A stretch of DNA of 64,000 bases, taken from contig OZ059900.1 in NCBI GenBank assembly GCA_964057225.1, positions 6,272,501 to 6,336,500 of the forward strand, given 5' to 3'. Below the pieces are notes generated by a model. It was not told the DNA's origin. It worked only from the letters and a program-made list of their open reading frames with translations, and made no database searches. Positions 23,301-34,640 of this stretch are shown piece by piece (positions within the stretch are counted from its first letter, which is position 1; every line of letters starts with the position of its first letter). The translations under genes were made by a program, and so were the position numbers. The stretch is from Auanema rhodensis (taxonomy: Eukaryota; Nematoda; Chromadorea; Rhabditida; Rhabditidae).

Positions 23301-23949
23301 AGTCGTACAATGAGAACCTGAAAGTATTCTCATATTAATAAATCAGATTTATTCTCTTTGAATTATCCGTATAATTTAATTTTTGTTTCATGCTTTAAGA
23401 GTATGCTGAAACAAAAAAAATTGAAAAGGTTTTTATATAGTATTATATATCATGTGTAAGATATCTTGAGAACACTGAACTATCAAAAAAACATGAAAAA
23501 ATAATTTTTTCAATTTTCTCTTGGATAACTCACCTGAACAGGTTTATGGGTAAGATCATAATGTTGTTCTAATGCTTCTAGAACCGCAGTTGTACTATCT
23601 TAATAATAACAATTATTCAATATAAAAATAAATGAAGTTGCTCTAAGTATCATTAGAATAGCATTTGAACATACTAATGATATGATCTGATGATCCAATT
23701 GAACAGACTTGTTGAAGATAGCTAAGCGATACTTCAACTTCCCGCACAATACTCATTATGGAATGTAGGAGCACTTCCTTCTAATTAATTTTAAAACTGA
23801 AAATAAATAGCTGATATTTAACTTCAAAACAACAAATAGTTCAAAGAAAATACAAACACAAACAGTTCCTGGGAAACACTAACTAATACTAAAGTTTTGC
23901 CAGCTGATACAATTTGAACCATCTGGCCATTTTTCTCAAAGTACATCAT
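17077..23949 (-). CDS. RAPGEF1: C3G-type Rap guanine-nucleotide exchange factor (RasGEF)
   Basis: Twenty-two exons join in frame to about 856 aa; stop TGA at 17077. The C-terminal half matches C3G: a REM domain at about 471-578 (EAFFSTYRTFI, IIRVVDEM) and a CDC25 catalytic domain at about 617-850 (FASQLTLIDSQLFQRIEI, PNITAFTAHFN, LSRLEW, LQDLTFLNVGN, INFIKRWRQY, LSHKIKP near the end). C3G loads GTP on Rap1 downstream of CRK adaptors at adhesion and receptor complexes. The N-terminal 350 residues include a helical segment, an acidic E/D-rich linker and a Ser/Thr-rich stretch. Unlike vertebrate C3G, no PPxLPxK CRK-binding motif is seen. Most introns are 41-60 nt, but one is 2,628 nt (19160-21787) and one 428 nt. 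The start is uncertain: ATG 23949 adds 28 residues, ATG 23756 is the alternative. Confidence 0.92.
19160..21787 (-). other. Oversized C3G intron (2.6 kb)
   Basis: The exon ending ATTGACACGTATCAG (21788) joins in phase 0 to the exon starting AACTTCCAG (19159). All other C3G introns but one are under 220 nt. The sequence is AT-rich; plus-strand frames at 20630-20818, 21136-21318 and 21344-21574 are low complexity. It contains a perfect 9-bp stem hairpin at 19628-19652. It may hide alternative exons or an internal promoter, but none can be shown. Confidence 0.6.
19628..19652. other. Hairpin, perfect 9-bp stem, 7-nt loop
   Basis: AAGTTGGCT and AGCCAACTT flank the loop TATCGAC. The stem is more GC-rich than its surroundings. 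It lies inside the large C3G intron. Too short for a miRNA precursor on its own; role unknown. Confidence 0.6.
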
Positions 23950-26400
23950 ATGGAGCCATCTAGATTGCCATGTGCATAATACTGCTTTGTAATACAATAG
24001 CCGCTTTGTTTCAAATCAGAATTTCACAACAATATCTCAGATCACATCTGCTTGCGAAGCTTCAGAAAAAAAAGGAAAACTATCCCAAAAGCGAAAAAAA
24101 AGTCAATACGTATATTTATAGGTCGAATGATTAGGATATTCAAAATAACATGTCATTCTCCAAATCACCAAAAGGCTTATTAACGACATTAAAAAAAAGA
24201 ACATTTCAAATTTATGATTATTCACTCGAAAGAAATAGAAGCATGTTTGCAGATGAAATGGCTTAACACACATTTTGAGCTTAAATCAAAAGCTTTTATT
24301 TTTTATAGATTTTGTTTCTCAAGGGAATAAGTATAATGTGTAATAACCATGATCGAAGGTCTAAAATTGACTGAGTGTTAGACTTATCGTCATTATTGGC
24401 TTATGAAAAAACATTAAGATTGATGAAGATGTCTAATGTTGACAGGGATATAGAAAAGTTTGAATTTCTAGTTGAAGAAAGAAGACAAATGAGAGGAAAT
24501 TGCTAGCGGATGTTTTTTTCATTATATAAAACAATGGCTACACAGTTCAAGCTCAAACTTGTTGAGCTCAGAATATCAACATTGAAAGCGAACAGATTTT
24601 CAAGAGACTCGTTTGTTTCTTATCATTTTTTGAAACAAGCAAACTAAGAGTTCGTTAGAGCTGTCACCTCATCTTGAAATCAATTAATATTGAGTCAAAC
24701 AGAAGCACTTGACTCACAAGACGAGAAACGGATAAGAACGGATCGGGTGGGATTCGAGAGAAAACACATTTACTATATGAAAGATATGATGATTCAGGAT
24801 TGAAAATATTCGAAGAAGAACATCTGATATTTCGAAATCAATAAAACATTAGAAAATGACAATTTCGAAAACATCAATTTGAGTTTAAAGAATGATGTCA
24901 GAGAAATAAAAAGAAAAAAATGGGTTGTTTAACACAAAACACAGAGAAGCTTTTCTCGCTTCAGCTGTGAGACAAGAGAGTCATAGTTTATTTTCTTTGA
25001 GATGGCTTAACTATCTAGTGCTTAACTTCTATCAATCTCGTATTTATTAAAACGTTTTCTTCCCAATGTATATATTTAATGAGATTTTCAAGTTTTTTTT
25101 TGAATTTTGAATATACTTTGGAAATACAAGCAGATATATACATTCCCAATATCTATCTTTTTCTTTTTTTATCAACAATTACGACACATATTGTTTGTTC
25201 AAAAGAAAAAAATGTTGAACAAATGATGAAGTTTAACTACATTCATCCGAAATATTTGATTTTTCAAAGGAAATGTTTGAAATATGTGTTCGACAGTTTG
25301 TGATTCATAACTACATGCATAAAAAGTAGAGAAAAAAATATTGGAAGACTGTAAAGGTCATATGATATGGCTTGCTTGCATGTTATATGGCACATAAACC
25401 AAACAACGATTGCAAATCCAATATGCAGTTTTTGAGTCAGCAGCATTTATATCTTTTTCAATGTACATATATATATATATAGGAAAGAAAAAATTGATAC
25501 ATTGATGTAACATACAAAAAATGTCAAACAATAGAGAAAAATTTAAAAAAGATGTGATCAATAGAACCAGCTTCAGATATATATCTCAATGTATCATAAA
25601 GTATTTTATTTACTATCTTTTCAATTTTCAATATCATAATATCAAACTGTATAAAATTTAAATAAATGAATAAAAGGGATTGCGTAGCCGCGCATTTATG
25701 AAAAAAAAAAGATTTCAAATGCAAAAATGCTGTCTGAAGAATGACGAATGGCACAGCATTGTGTACGAGAATACAATGAAATAATATCTTGCTGTTGCAG
25801 TGAAATCGTTTTTATCAGCAATAACCCAAGAAAGAAATTTAAGCATTTTTTTTAAAATATTTGCGAATGTTAAGAAGCAAGTCATTCCAGATTTGAGCAG
25901 TTTTGTCTCATCTCATGACAACTAGACTGCAGCTAGCTGGACAGAAGTAATAAAACAATTATTGATAAGAACGCAACGTTAATTGATTGAGTTCTATTTG
26001 AACTATGAAAAACGACCTATTGCTAGAAGAAGGCTATAATAATGACAAACTTTCTCAAATAAAAGTTCAAAGTTAGAAGTTTTAAGTTTTATACTAACCA
26101 AGTACATTAAACGTCTAAAAAGTTAATGCAATTGAACAAAGCATGAGGAAATGCTAAGTTGCATGGACGATTGAACTCTTATTATAAGTAATGTAATTCA
26201 TAAATGGTCTCAAGTCATTCAAAGAATAAAATATTGCATATAGTAGTTTAAAGTCAACATATAGCTATTATTTTGCTTATAGTTTGTATAATTATAATAA
26301 AAACATGTAATAAGAGTAAATTATATTGTATAGTACGCGTGATACTTATAGAAATACCTAATGTTATGCAGCGCAATACAGAGTGATATGAAGAGTGTAC
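23950..26400. other. Intergenic, includes the C3G upstream region
   Basis: AT-rich, no supportable exon beyond the C3G start. Coding-like sequence on the minus strand continues a little above ATG 23949 (...CTWQSRWLH) up to a stop near 24020, so the first C3G exon may extend upstream or be preceded by another. Open frames at 25079-25754 are low complexity and are not called. Confidence 0.5.
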
Positions 26401-26439
26401 GGAAGAGACTCTTCGAGCAAGTATGGACGTCAGACATAT

Positions 26440-26990
26440 GAGAAAGCTAGATAGACAAAGAGAGACATCAGGTTAGAGATAATGAGAGAAAGAAAAACAA
26501 GGTGAGTGAGAGAGTAAGAGAGTGTGATGAGAGAAAATGGATCACGTAGTAAGTTGCGACTGCCCAAGAACTCAGAGAGGTGTTTGACCTATTTCTGTAT
26601 GATTTGAACTCAGCACAATCTATCTTTTCAGTATGACATTTTCTCATTTTCATCGATGTCTTAGAGCTTTCATCTGTTTCTTCTCGTTTTCCAAACTGTT
26701 CTCGACTGTTTCTCTTCTCTCAAATACTTTCGCAGTTTTCTCTATTTTCTTGACATTTAATGTATGCTAGTTCTTCATCTCATTTGCTCTCATCGGTTGC
26801 ACTTTGTTCTATTTCAGCTTTTTCTCATATTTCTTCTAACTCTTACCTTCTCATCATCTTTCGTATATCTTCATTCTCTAACTTCTCTTTAACTTTTTCT
26901 CATCTATCGACCATCTCACCTATACCTCTCTTCGTTTTTGCTCGTCATCTTTATATATCTACTTCTTCGAGAAATCGGAGCGAGACGCGT
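26440..26990. repeat. Purine-rich block switching to a pyrimidine-rich block
   Basis: At 26440-26560 the plus strand is GA-rich (GAGAGA, AGTGAGAGAG); from 26640 to 26960 it is TC-rich (TTCTCATC-type words). The switch gives a strand-asymmetric low-complexity region that produces spurious Ser/Leu/Phe-rich open frames. No gene is supported. Confidence 0.6.
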
Positions 26991-28639
26991 CAGTGAGTTT
27001 CGATTGTTCCTTATACATTTGAGATGTGAACAAATATGCTAAAACAAACTCTAATGAGAAGTTACAGAGACACATTCTGAAATGATGGTCAAACAGATGA
27101 TGTTGAGAAGGTACAGCAAGCTTCAATAGCTTTGCTACAAGCTTCGTCATCATGCAAATATTTATATCATGCTTTTTAAAGATTCCATGGAACATTAATA
27201 AGATCATTGTTTCTACAATTTCTGCAGAACTTCAAATGGCTTCAAAAATTTTATTTTATTACCGAAAAAAGCTCTGTATTGTTATTTCGATCTCTCTATT
27301 TCTTCTCGAACGTGTTATTTTGATCTCTTTATTTCTTAAAATTGTATTAAATAATGAAATTTTGTACTATTAACATAATTTAAAGTTTTTTCTTGCGAAT
27401 TGTTTTGAATCAAACTAATTAAATAATTAGTACTGTACTTTTGTCTCTTAAATCAGAACGATAGGAACATGTTCAAACATCATAAAAAAAATTCGAAGAA
27501 TAAAAATAGTTGAGATTATTTAGCTTAAAAGCTGAGACTGAAAATAAAAAGGATAAACGAATGTTTGCACCAATGATTGCAAATTCGTATAAGTGATGAG
27601 CGAAGTGAAAGTGACAGGCAGCAAGAACAAACTAAGCACAGATTATTAACTTCTGCTACTATCTATGACTTCAGAAAAAAAAACGATTTTTTTATAAATA
27701 TGAAAAGAAGAAATGTGTTTTATTTTATGGTTTTATAACATCATGAGACTAAATTCTATGTAAATTTCAGCTAATCAGATATGTAGTAAAATGAAGTTGG
27801 CTAGAATTAAAAGAAATATATGAGAGAAAATACATGAAAATATTCTTCTATTTTAACAATTATATTGCAGATGAAGACAATTTCATAACAAAAAGAAATC
27901 ACAACCAATTTAATAAGATTTTTAAATTAAAAAAAATTATTTTTCATCTTTCTATATGTTTTTCTCATTGGATTTTTAGAATAGAAAGACAAATGGGTAT
28001 GAGCATCGCAATGACATTAGTAAAAGTAAGACAAGGACAATTATTCATATATTATTTATTTATTTTCACGTATGATGGTTCGGAAAGATGAAATCATGAA
28101 AAAAATGGGATTAACAAAACAGTATTGATTCATGAGAGGTCTTAAAGAAAAAGTGTAGATTAATTATAAAATACATTTTACACTACGTTACATTACGTTA
28201 CAAAATTATATGTCATACATAGTGTGTATGCTATTAATTAGTTTTTTTTTGGCGCGCAAAGTAATTTCATTAATTTTTCTTGAATTTGTTGTTAAATGTT
28301 ATAGTTCATATTATTTTTTTATATTTTAATTGATTATATACTTTTTTATTTAATTTATTTTATGCTGAAGCATTATTCTCTAAATAAAACATAAATTTAC
28401 ATATTAATCATAAACCACGCAACTAATCATCTGGCTTGTCTCTGGCGGACAGATGATTTTGTTGTCAGTGTCCGGCATATATTATAAGAATTCTAATCTG
28501 AGTGTGTCTTTTGGAACTATACGAAAAAATATATATTTTTTTGTCTTATAACTAAGTTTCTTAACAACATTCTGTTAGCTTTGTCTATTTATCTTTATAT
28601 TTTCTTACCTCTATAAAATTTGTTTTTTTACTTGATTTT
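26991..28639. other. Intergenic, no gene supported
   Basis: AT-rich sequence. Contains a short hairpin (28426-28457) and a small direct repeat of TTACGTTACA near 28188. Open frames at 27152-27373 and 27834-28091 are low complexity. Confidence 0.5.
28426..28457. other. Hairpin, perfect 8-bp stem, 16-nt GC-richer loop
   Basis: ATCATCTG and CAGATGAT flank a 16-nt loop (GCTTGTCTCTGGCGGA). It sits in a local GC-rich island within AT-rich intergenic DNA. No tRNA or snoRNA boxes fit. Unknown. Confidence 0.5.
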
Positions 28640-29775
28640 ACCGCATCTAAATCTTGTTTGTCCTTGCTTTAGTCTGACCTTCCTCTTTTCCCCATCATTT
28701 TCTTCTCAACTCGTTTGACTGACCAAATTGTATCCATAATTTTTGAGTAGCTGAATATGTGACGAGATTTTATACATAAAGTAGAGTTATCTATATTTTC
28801 TAGTATTAACGTTAATATTAGTCTTAACATGTATTCAGAAGTTTGAAAAAAAGCAGCTAGAAGTATCGTATAGCACTAGTCTTTTGTTTTAGATATTTCT
28901 CTATTCACTCTATTCACTCTCTTCTTCATTCTCACTGACTATTGCACTTCTTCTTTTGAATCAGTTCCTCTTGCCTATATGTATTCGTTCTCTGACTTTC
29001 TTTCTCTACATAGCTTTGGCATCTTTGTCAATTGTGAGGCAAAACGGACAAACAGACAAAAAAATGCTTTTTTTTCTTTCGTTTCCTCTGGAAAAATATG
29101 GGAAGAAAATCCATGACTCTATTTTCGCAGTATTTTTTCAAAATTTTACGAAATATTCGAGAGCTTGCCGATTATTTATTAGTTTTATATTTCCGCACAA
29201 TTTTTAATAAGTTTGTTTTAGAAATTTAATATTTCTCAAAATATGTCTAGTTAGCACACTTGCAGAGTTCTTGATCTTTGAGTGAGAAAAAAGGAAATCA
29301 GCAGCTGCTATAGTTTTTTTTCTCGAATAAGACGACAAATCCATCGTTCATGACATCGGCTAGTTTCTGACTAGTTTTAGTTGAGAATAATCTTGAGATT
29401 TATACGTAATTTTTCTTTTGTCAAATACTGGAAATAGAGGTTATTGAACTATTATGTACAACATCTTGCTAAACTGCAATTTAAAATATAAAAATATAAA
29501 AAAAACAGAAAAATTATTTCGATTTTCATTATTTACAGTTTATAGCTATATCAGCATGAATGATTGCAACAATATTATTTAATGATCGTCATCTCATCTT
29601 CTGTATTTATTCAAATTTTAAATATCGTAGATACATCATAATTGTTTTCTCCTGTTGTTTTTGAAATTATTATGTATGTGTTTCTTTCTATTTTTCTCTT
29701 ACTTGCTTTTCTCTCTTCATCTCTTATCTAAAGTTTCAAACACATATTTCTTTTCATTTAAATAGTTTTTTCCAA

Positions 29776-29806
<31 letters not shown>

Positions 29807-30808
29807 TATATTTATAGACATAAATATACGTATGTGACTAGTTCATTATGGCTTTGTTGAATTCTAGAACGCAGTTTAGCCTGCCTTTAACTATGTATGG
29901 ATTGTCGCACTCAATTCACTTATCTCTCTCTCTTTACTCTTATTCTGGCATTTCCAAACTTTGCTTGCTATTTCAGTCTCCAGTACTCTTCTTTCTCTCA
30001 CTTATCCCTATTCTGTCTCTTATTCAGTATATAATGTTCAACGCTACATTTTCCCTCACTCACTATTTTATGCTAGTTTCCTCGCTCTTATCTGTTCTTC
30101 AACACCGTCCCACTGTGTGTCTAGCAATGAAATGCGGAGCCTCTCTAGTTAATACACTCTATCGCACCATGTGTTTGTTGTCTGCTCACATGTATAACCA
30201 GTGTTGTCTGACTTCGCAATGGGTCACCCGTTCATCAAGCCGACAAAAAAAATAAAAAGGACATTATTCATTATTAAATTGATTAACATCAACCCATAGT
30301 CGAAGCAATAATATTTATAATGATCTCAAGCTACACTTTTTAAATACCTATAGTCCTATGATTGAAACACATTGCAGAACTGGTCGCACACTACATGTTT
30401 TTTCAAGCTTCTTTTTCATTTTTATGATATTTTCTGTGAGGTATCACCTGAGTAACATCAAATTCCGTATTAGCTAATTTTGCTTTATCAATTGACATGC
30501 TTCATAAGTCATGCTTACTCTTTCTTACGCGATGTACATTAAAACTTTTATTGTTTGGTTTTGCTTTTGATGTGACAGTTATTGATTATTGGCTTTATCA
30601 TGAATCATCACGTCGCTGGCGCATCTTTTTACGTTTGAGCCCTTTTTCCATTTTTTAAAATTTGTATACTTCTCAATACGTTTTGCTTGTGCAGTCTGAC
30701 GTTGTTAAAGTTGTTAGACATATGTGTCATTTCTTTCATTTTCTGTTTTTTTATTAATGGTTCACCCGATTATTATTAGATTACTTGACTATAATTGTAA
30801 ACAGGACT
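28640..30808. other. Pyrimidine-rich intergenic DNA with a TA microsatellite
   Basis: Long TC-rich stretches at 28650-29000 and 29650-30150. A (TA)n run lies at 29776-29802. The longest open frame (29848-30255, 135 codons, plus) is a Leu/Ser/Phe-rich product of this base bias and lacks splice or homology support, so it is not called a gene. The last few hundred bases should include the BAR-RhoGAP promoter; TGTAAACAG directly before the start region is a possible cis- or trans-splice acceptor. Confidence 0.5.
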
Positions 30809-33471
30809 ATGGAAAAGGCGAAAAAGGATGTGGGACAAAAATTTCGACGAATCAAGCATAATTTAGTGAAGTGAGTGATAGAGCAATTTCTTATTGATAA
30901 TAATTGTATTGAATTATTTTTAGTTCATCAAAAATTGAAAATCACGAAGATTGGCGAAATGTTGGTGAATTGGAGCAGAGAAACGCTAAAGTTATACAAG
31001 CCATAAATACTTTCAAAAAGAATGTTTCAAATAGCATTAAAACTGGATTAAAAGAAGAAAACGTCGATAAACGAAGAGTAAAACCATTCAACATCTTCTT
31101 GCATTAATAGAGATTTCAGAAAAAAGTTGAGGAGTTCGGAATTAGTGCTGATTTACGTGAAGGAGCTATTGACCTGCAAAGATCAACCTCAACTTGTTTA
31201 CATCATGTAATGAGAAAAATATCCGTGGCACTGAGCTATGTAGCCGAAGAAAAAGTTAATTTTGATAATTAATATTATTTCAAAGTATAACGTTTAGGTT
31301 AAATATGAAATGATGATTGAAAAACGTGTTTTAGAAGATTTAAATCAATATTTAGAATTAGAAAAGCATTTAAGCAGAAACAGAGAGAAGTTAACGAATG
31401 CTTTGACAGGTACAACTTCACTCTAATATTAACTTGTAAATAATGTTTTCAGATCTTGATATTGCTCGGAAATCTAGTGAACGAACTGACAATTCACATC
31501 AGGAAAATGTGGATTTTGCTAATCAAAAGTTGGATAATCAAATGGTTCAAATCTTTTCTGAAAGAAAACTATATTCTATTACTTTTAGGATTCGACTGTC
31601 ACAGAAATTTACAACCTTGCTTCAAAAGAACAAGAAATAGCTAAAGTAAGAAACACTTAAGTACAAATCTGAACAGATATATTCTTTCTTTTAGGTGTTC
31701 AGTGCATATCTGGAAGAACAATTAGAGTATCATAGAACTGCACTTCGAACTATAGAATCAGCTCTTCCTGAAATCCGAAGGGATATTGGTATTCATTTAA
31801 TACTTACGTTATGATGCTAAAACTTTAAGATAATGCTCGCCCTAGACCTATTTTTGGAGTTGACTTATGTGAGCATTTGCGACATGCTAAAAAACGTATT
31901 GCTGTACCAATTGAAAATTGCTGCACTTTGTTGAGACGGATAGCTTTCACTGAGAAAGGTAGTTGATCAGATATTCAGAAAACTATGATGTTGATGTATT
32001 TTAGGTGTTTTTCGAATTAATGGAAATAGTTTAAAAATGAAAAGAATGAGAGCATCTATTGATGCAGGGCAAATTGATGTTTGTGTTATTTTCAATACCT
32101 CAAGTTAATACTATTTTTAGCATGATATTATTTATTACGAACATGACCCTCATAGTGTTTGTGGAGTTTTGAAATTATACTTACGTGAATTACCGGATCC
32201 ACTTCTTACCAATACTCTTCATAGTGAATGGGTTCATGCTGCATCGTATGAACAGTTGCTGATTCTGAATGCAAACTTTATTTAGATTGGATGGTGAAGA
32301 TCGATTAGTTGCAATGGAAAACTGTCTGAATCAGTTACAAACTGAGCATTTAGATAATCTTACTTATTTAATTCAATTTTTGGTTGATCTGTTGCAGCAT
32401 CAGCATGAAACATCGTGAGTCTTATTATTGTATATAACTCGTTTGTTATTTTAAGTATGAATGCCACAAACCTCGCCATTGTATTTGGTCCAAACTTGCT
32501 AGGAGGAGATATAGAAGAAAATAATGCTATAAGTAATAAGGTAATATACTATTAATAAGTTACTTACTATTGAGAATATTGTGAAACTAACTATTACAGA
32601 TTGTGGAAACATTTCTATTAAATGCTAATAGATTATTCGGTGTTACTTCAAACTCTGATCAAATGACTACTTCTCAAAACACTAGAAGCAATGCTTCCTT
32701 GATTGTTGTAACTTCCGAGTTTCCGAGGTATTTTTTGAAAATCTTATTTTCATCTACGCTTTCCTAACAGACAAGAATCTCCGTTCTCGCAACAGTACAG
32801 TTTTCGTCAATCTCCTAGAACTCGTCCCAAAGAGAGAGCTCCTCCTCCACCACAAGCAAATCGCTTGGTTGATAGTAACATTGTCACATCAAGGCGCTTA
32901 ATTTTTTATAATGTTTTTTCAGGTTGGTCTTCGGATAGCGACCCAAGTCTTATCGATCATAATCGAGTTTCTGATCCCGGCTCTCATACCTACAATCGAA
33001 ATAGTTTAGGTCTAATAAATGCAAATTTTTTTATATAATTTTTGAAATGTTTTGTAGGATCAGTTAGTTATCTCGAAGACGCTGATAATCATAATGAAAT
33101 CGGTGAAAATTCAATGAGTACCAGTTTGTACTCGAAACCTCATAGACCTCCACCTCCTGTGGTACATACAAGTTTCCAAATTGTATTCAAAAACAAAAAA
33201 CTTTTTCAAGGCAGCTCGTACAGTATCTAGACCAGATGTTGATCAACTTCTAGGAATAGATGAACCAAGACGGAATCAAACTACAATTACATATCTTGAC
33301 CCTTCAAATAGGTTTGATTATATATTGTTTATTTTAGTGTATATGTGTGCTTTCAGAACCCTCGTATCGGTACCAGCTCATGGGCCATCACCTACACCAA
33401 GTGTGCGCGTCAAACCACCTCTTCCAGCAAAACCAAAACCAGAAGATCATCAAAGTTATACATCCTTGTAA
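30809..33471 (+). CDS. BAR-RhoGAP protein, RICH/nadrin (ARHGAP17/44, SH3BP1) family, 628 aa
   Basis: Eighteen exons with introns of 40-59 nt join in frame from ATG 30809 to TAA 33469. Residues 1 to about 235 form a BAR domain (membrane-curvature-binding helical dimer), ending with LEEQLEYHRTALRTIESALP, a strong match to the family. Residues about 241-440 form a RhoGAP domain: catalytic arginine in GVFRING (about Arg282), then DPHSVCGVLKLYLRELPDPL and MNATNLAIVFGPNLLGG. The protein would stimulate GTP hydrolysis on Rac/Cdc42-type GTPases at membranes. The C-terminal tail is disordered with proline motifs (RAPPPPQ, HRPPPPV, KPPLPAKPKP) suited to SH3 partners. An acceptor-like ACAG four bases before the ATG suggests a spliced 5' leader. 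Which family member it corresponds to cannot be settled here. Confidence 0.93.
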
Positions 33472-34189
33472 CAAAATTTATTACAGTTAACTACTGAATC
33501 AGTGAATCAAAACTCGGAAAATTAAAAAAAATGTTTTTTCTCAGATGCATTGCATCAACAGTTTTGAAAACTAAAAATAGAAATCACATTGATTTTTGAA
33601 CACGCCTTGGTTCCTTTAGTAATTCAATGTAATCTCTTAACTACTAAAAATTCAACATAGAATTATTAAATTAGACCATTTTCAATTATTATTATATTTT
33701 TGAGCTGATATCTCTAATATTATAACATACTGAATATATTGATGATAATGTAAAATCTACGTAGTTATGTCTTAGTCTAAACATTCCAGTCATTTACGGT
33801 TTTTGAGTAAAACGTTTGAGTATATTACACGATTATGTCATAAATGGGTATTTCAATAGCGCAATACGATATGTCATCCTTTTAATCGCGTTTATGTTCA
33901 TTAAATAGTGTGTAGAAATAAATATATTTCAAAAATATAAAAAATTGTTTTCAATGAAGAAAAACGAAAAGTTTGTGTTAGAATACCACTAATATTGTTA
34001 TAAAAGTAGATGAAAAATTTTTTTCTGAAAATTTCAGAGATCGTTATTGGTTTCAATAAGTTTTAAACAACAAAACATGAAAAATATATTTCTTATTAAT
34101 AATTACAGAATGTATATTTTAGTAACTTATTCAATAATGAAACAATGTATGAAAAACCAATGAAGAAACATACAATATCCCAGCCGTTC
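33472..34189. other. 3' flank of the BAR-RhoGAP gene
   Basis: AT-rich. AATAAA occurs near 33918, about 450 nt after the stop, and could be the polyadenylation signal. No other feature seen. Confidence 0.45.
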
Positions 34190-34257
34190 GAAGTTTGTTT
34201 TTGTATTATTGAATTTTTGAAAACATATCTAATACTAATAGATTGAATAATATAACA

Positions 34258-34322
34258 TCTTGGTGCAGTTGATGTGTTACAGGTTAGTTGAAAACTTTCA
34301 TTGGTTCAAATCCTCTCTAAGA
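34258..34322 (+). repeat. Second tRNA-like segment near the outer end of the fold-back
   Basis: CTTGGTGCAGTTGATG (A-box-like) is followed about 30 nt on by GGTTCAAATCC, a good B box; the 3' end CTCTAAG can pair with the 5' CTTGGTG at most positions. A 5-bp stem with 7-nt loop fits the anticodon arm, but T33 is missing and the T stem is poor. The right arm has a diverged mirror copy at about 36598-36663. Confidence 0.45.
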
Positions 34323-34571
34323 AATTTATAAAAACAAAAAATCTCTCTCTCGCTCTCTCTATAAATCTCTATCCTTAATTGAATCTCGAAATATCTCTGA
34401 AACCTCAATTCTAAAATACGATATCAACTTCAGAAAACTTCGATTCCAGCAAAAACTTGATAGAAGTTTACTAAAAAGAAATTCTCCAAAAATTTTTGAA
34501 ATATTCAACTTTTTAAGTTTATAACAAACTTTATTCTCTGTTAATCTAGAGGAAATGATACAAACTACTAT

Positions 34572-34640
34572 GAGCAGGATGGCCTAAAGGTGTACTGCAT
34601 GGATTACAGATTAGGTAACTGAGTTCAATACCTTTCTCTG
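34572..34640 (+). repeat. tRNA-like segment in the left fold-back arm
   Basis: Contains TGGCCTAAAGG, close to a pol III A box, and GAGTTCAATACC, close to a B box, about 35 nt apart. A full cloverleaf does not form, so this is read as tRNA-derived rather than a working tRNA. Mirrored on the minus strand at about 36250-36320. Confidence 0.45.

Noticed and set aside
25079-25754. Several 60-76-codon frames on both strands
   Set aside because: Low-complexity F/I/Y/K products of AT-rich DNA; no exon structure around them.
29848-30255. 135-codon hydrophobic open frame
   Set aside because: Lies in TC-rich DNA that gives Leu/Ser/Phe by composition; no domain, splice context or conservation visible.
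34258-34322. Functional tRNA gene
   Set aside because: B box and partial acceptor stem are present, but T33 is missing and the T stem does not pair well; called tRNA-like only.
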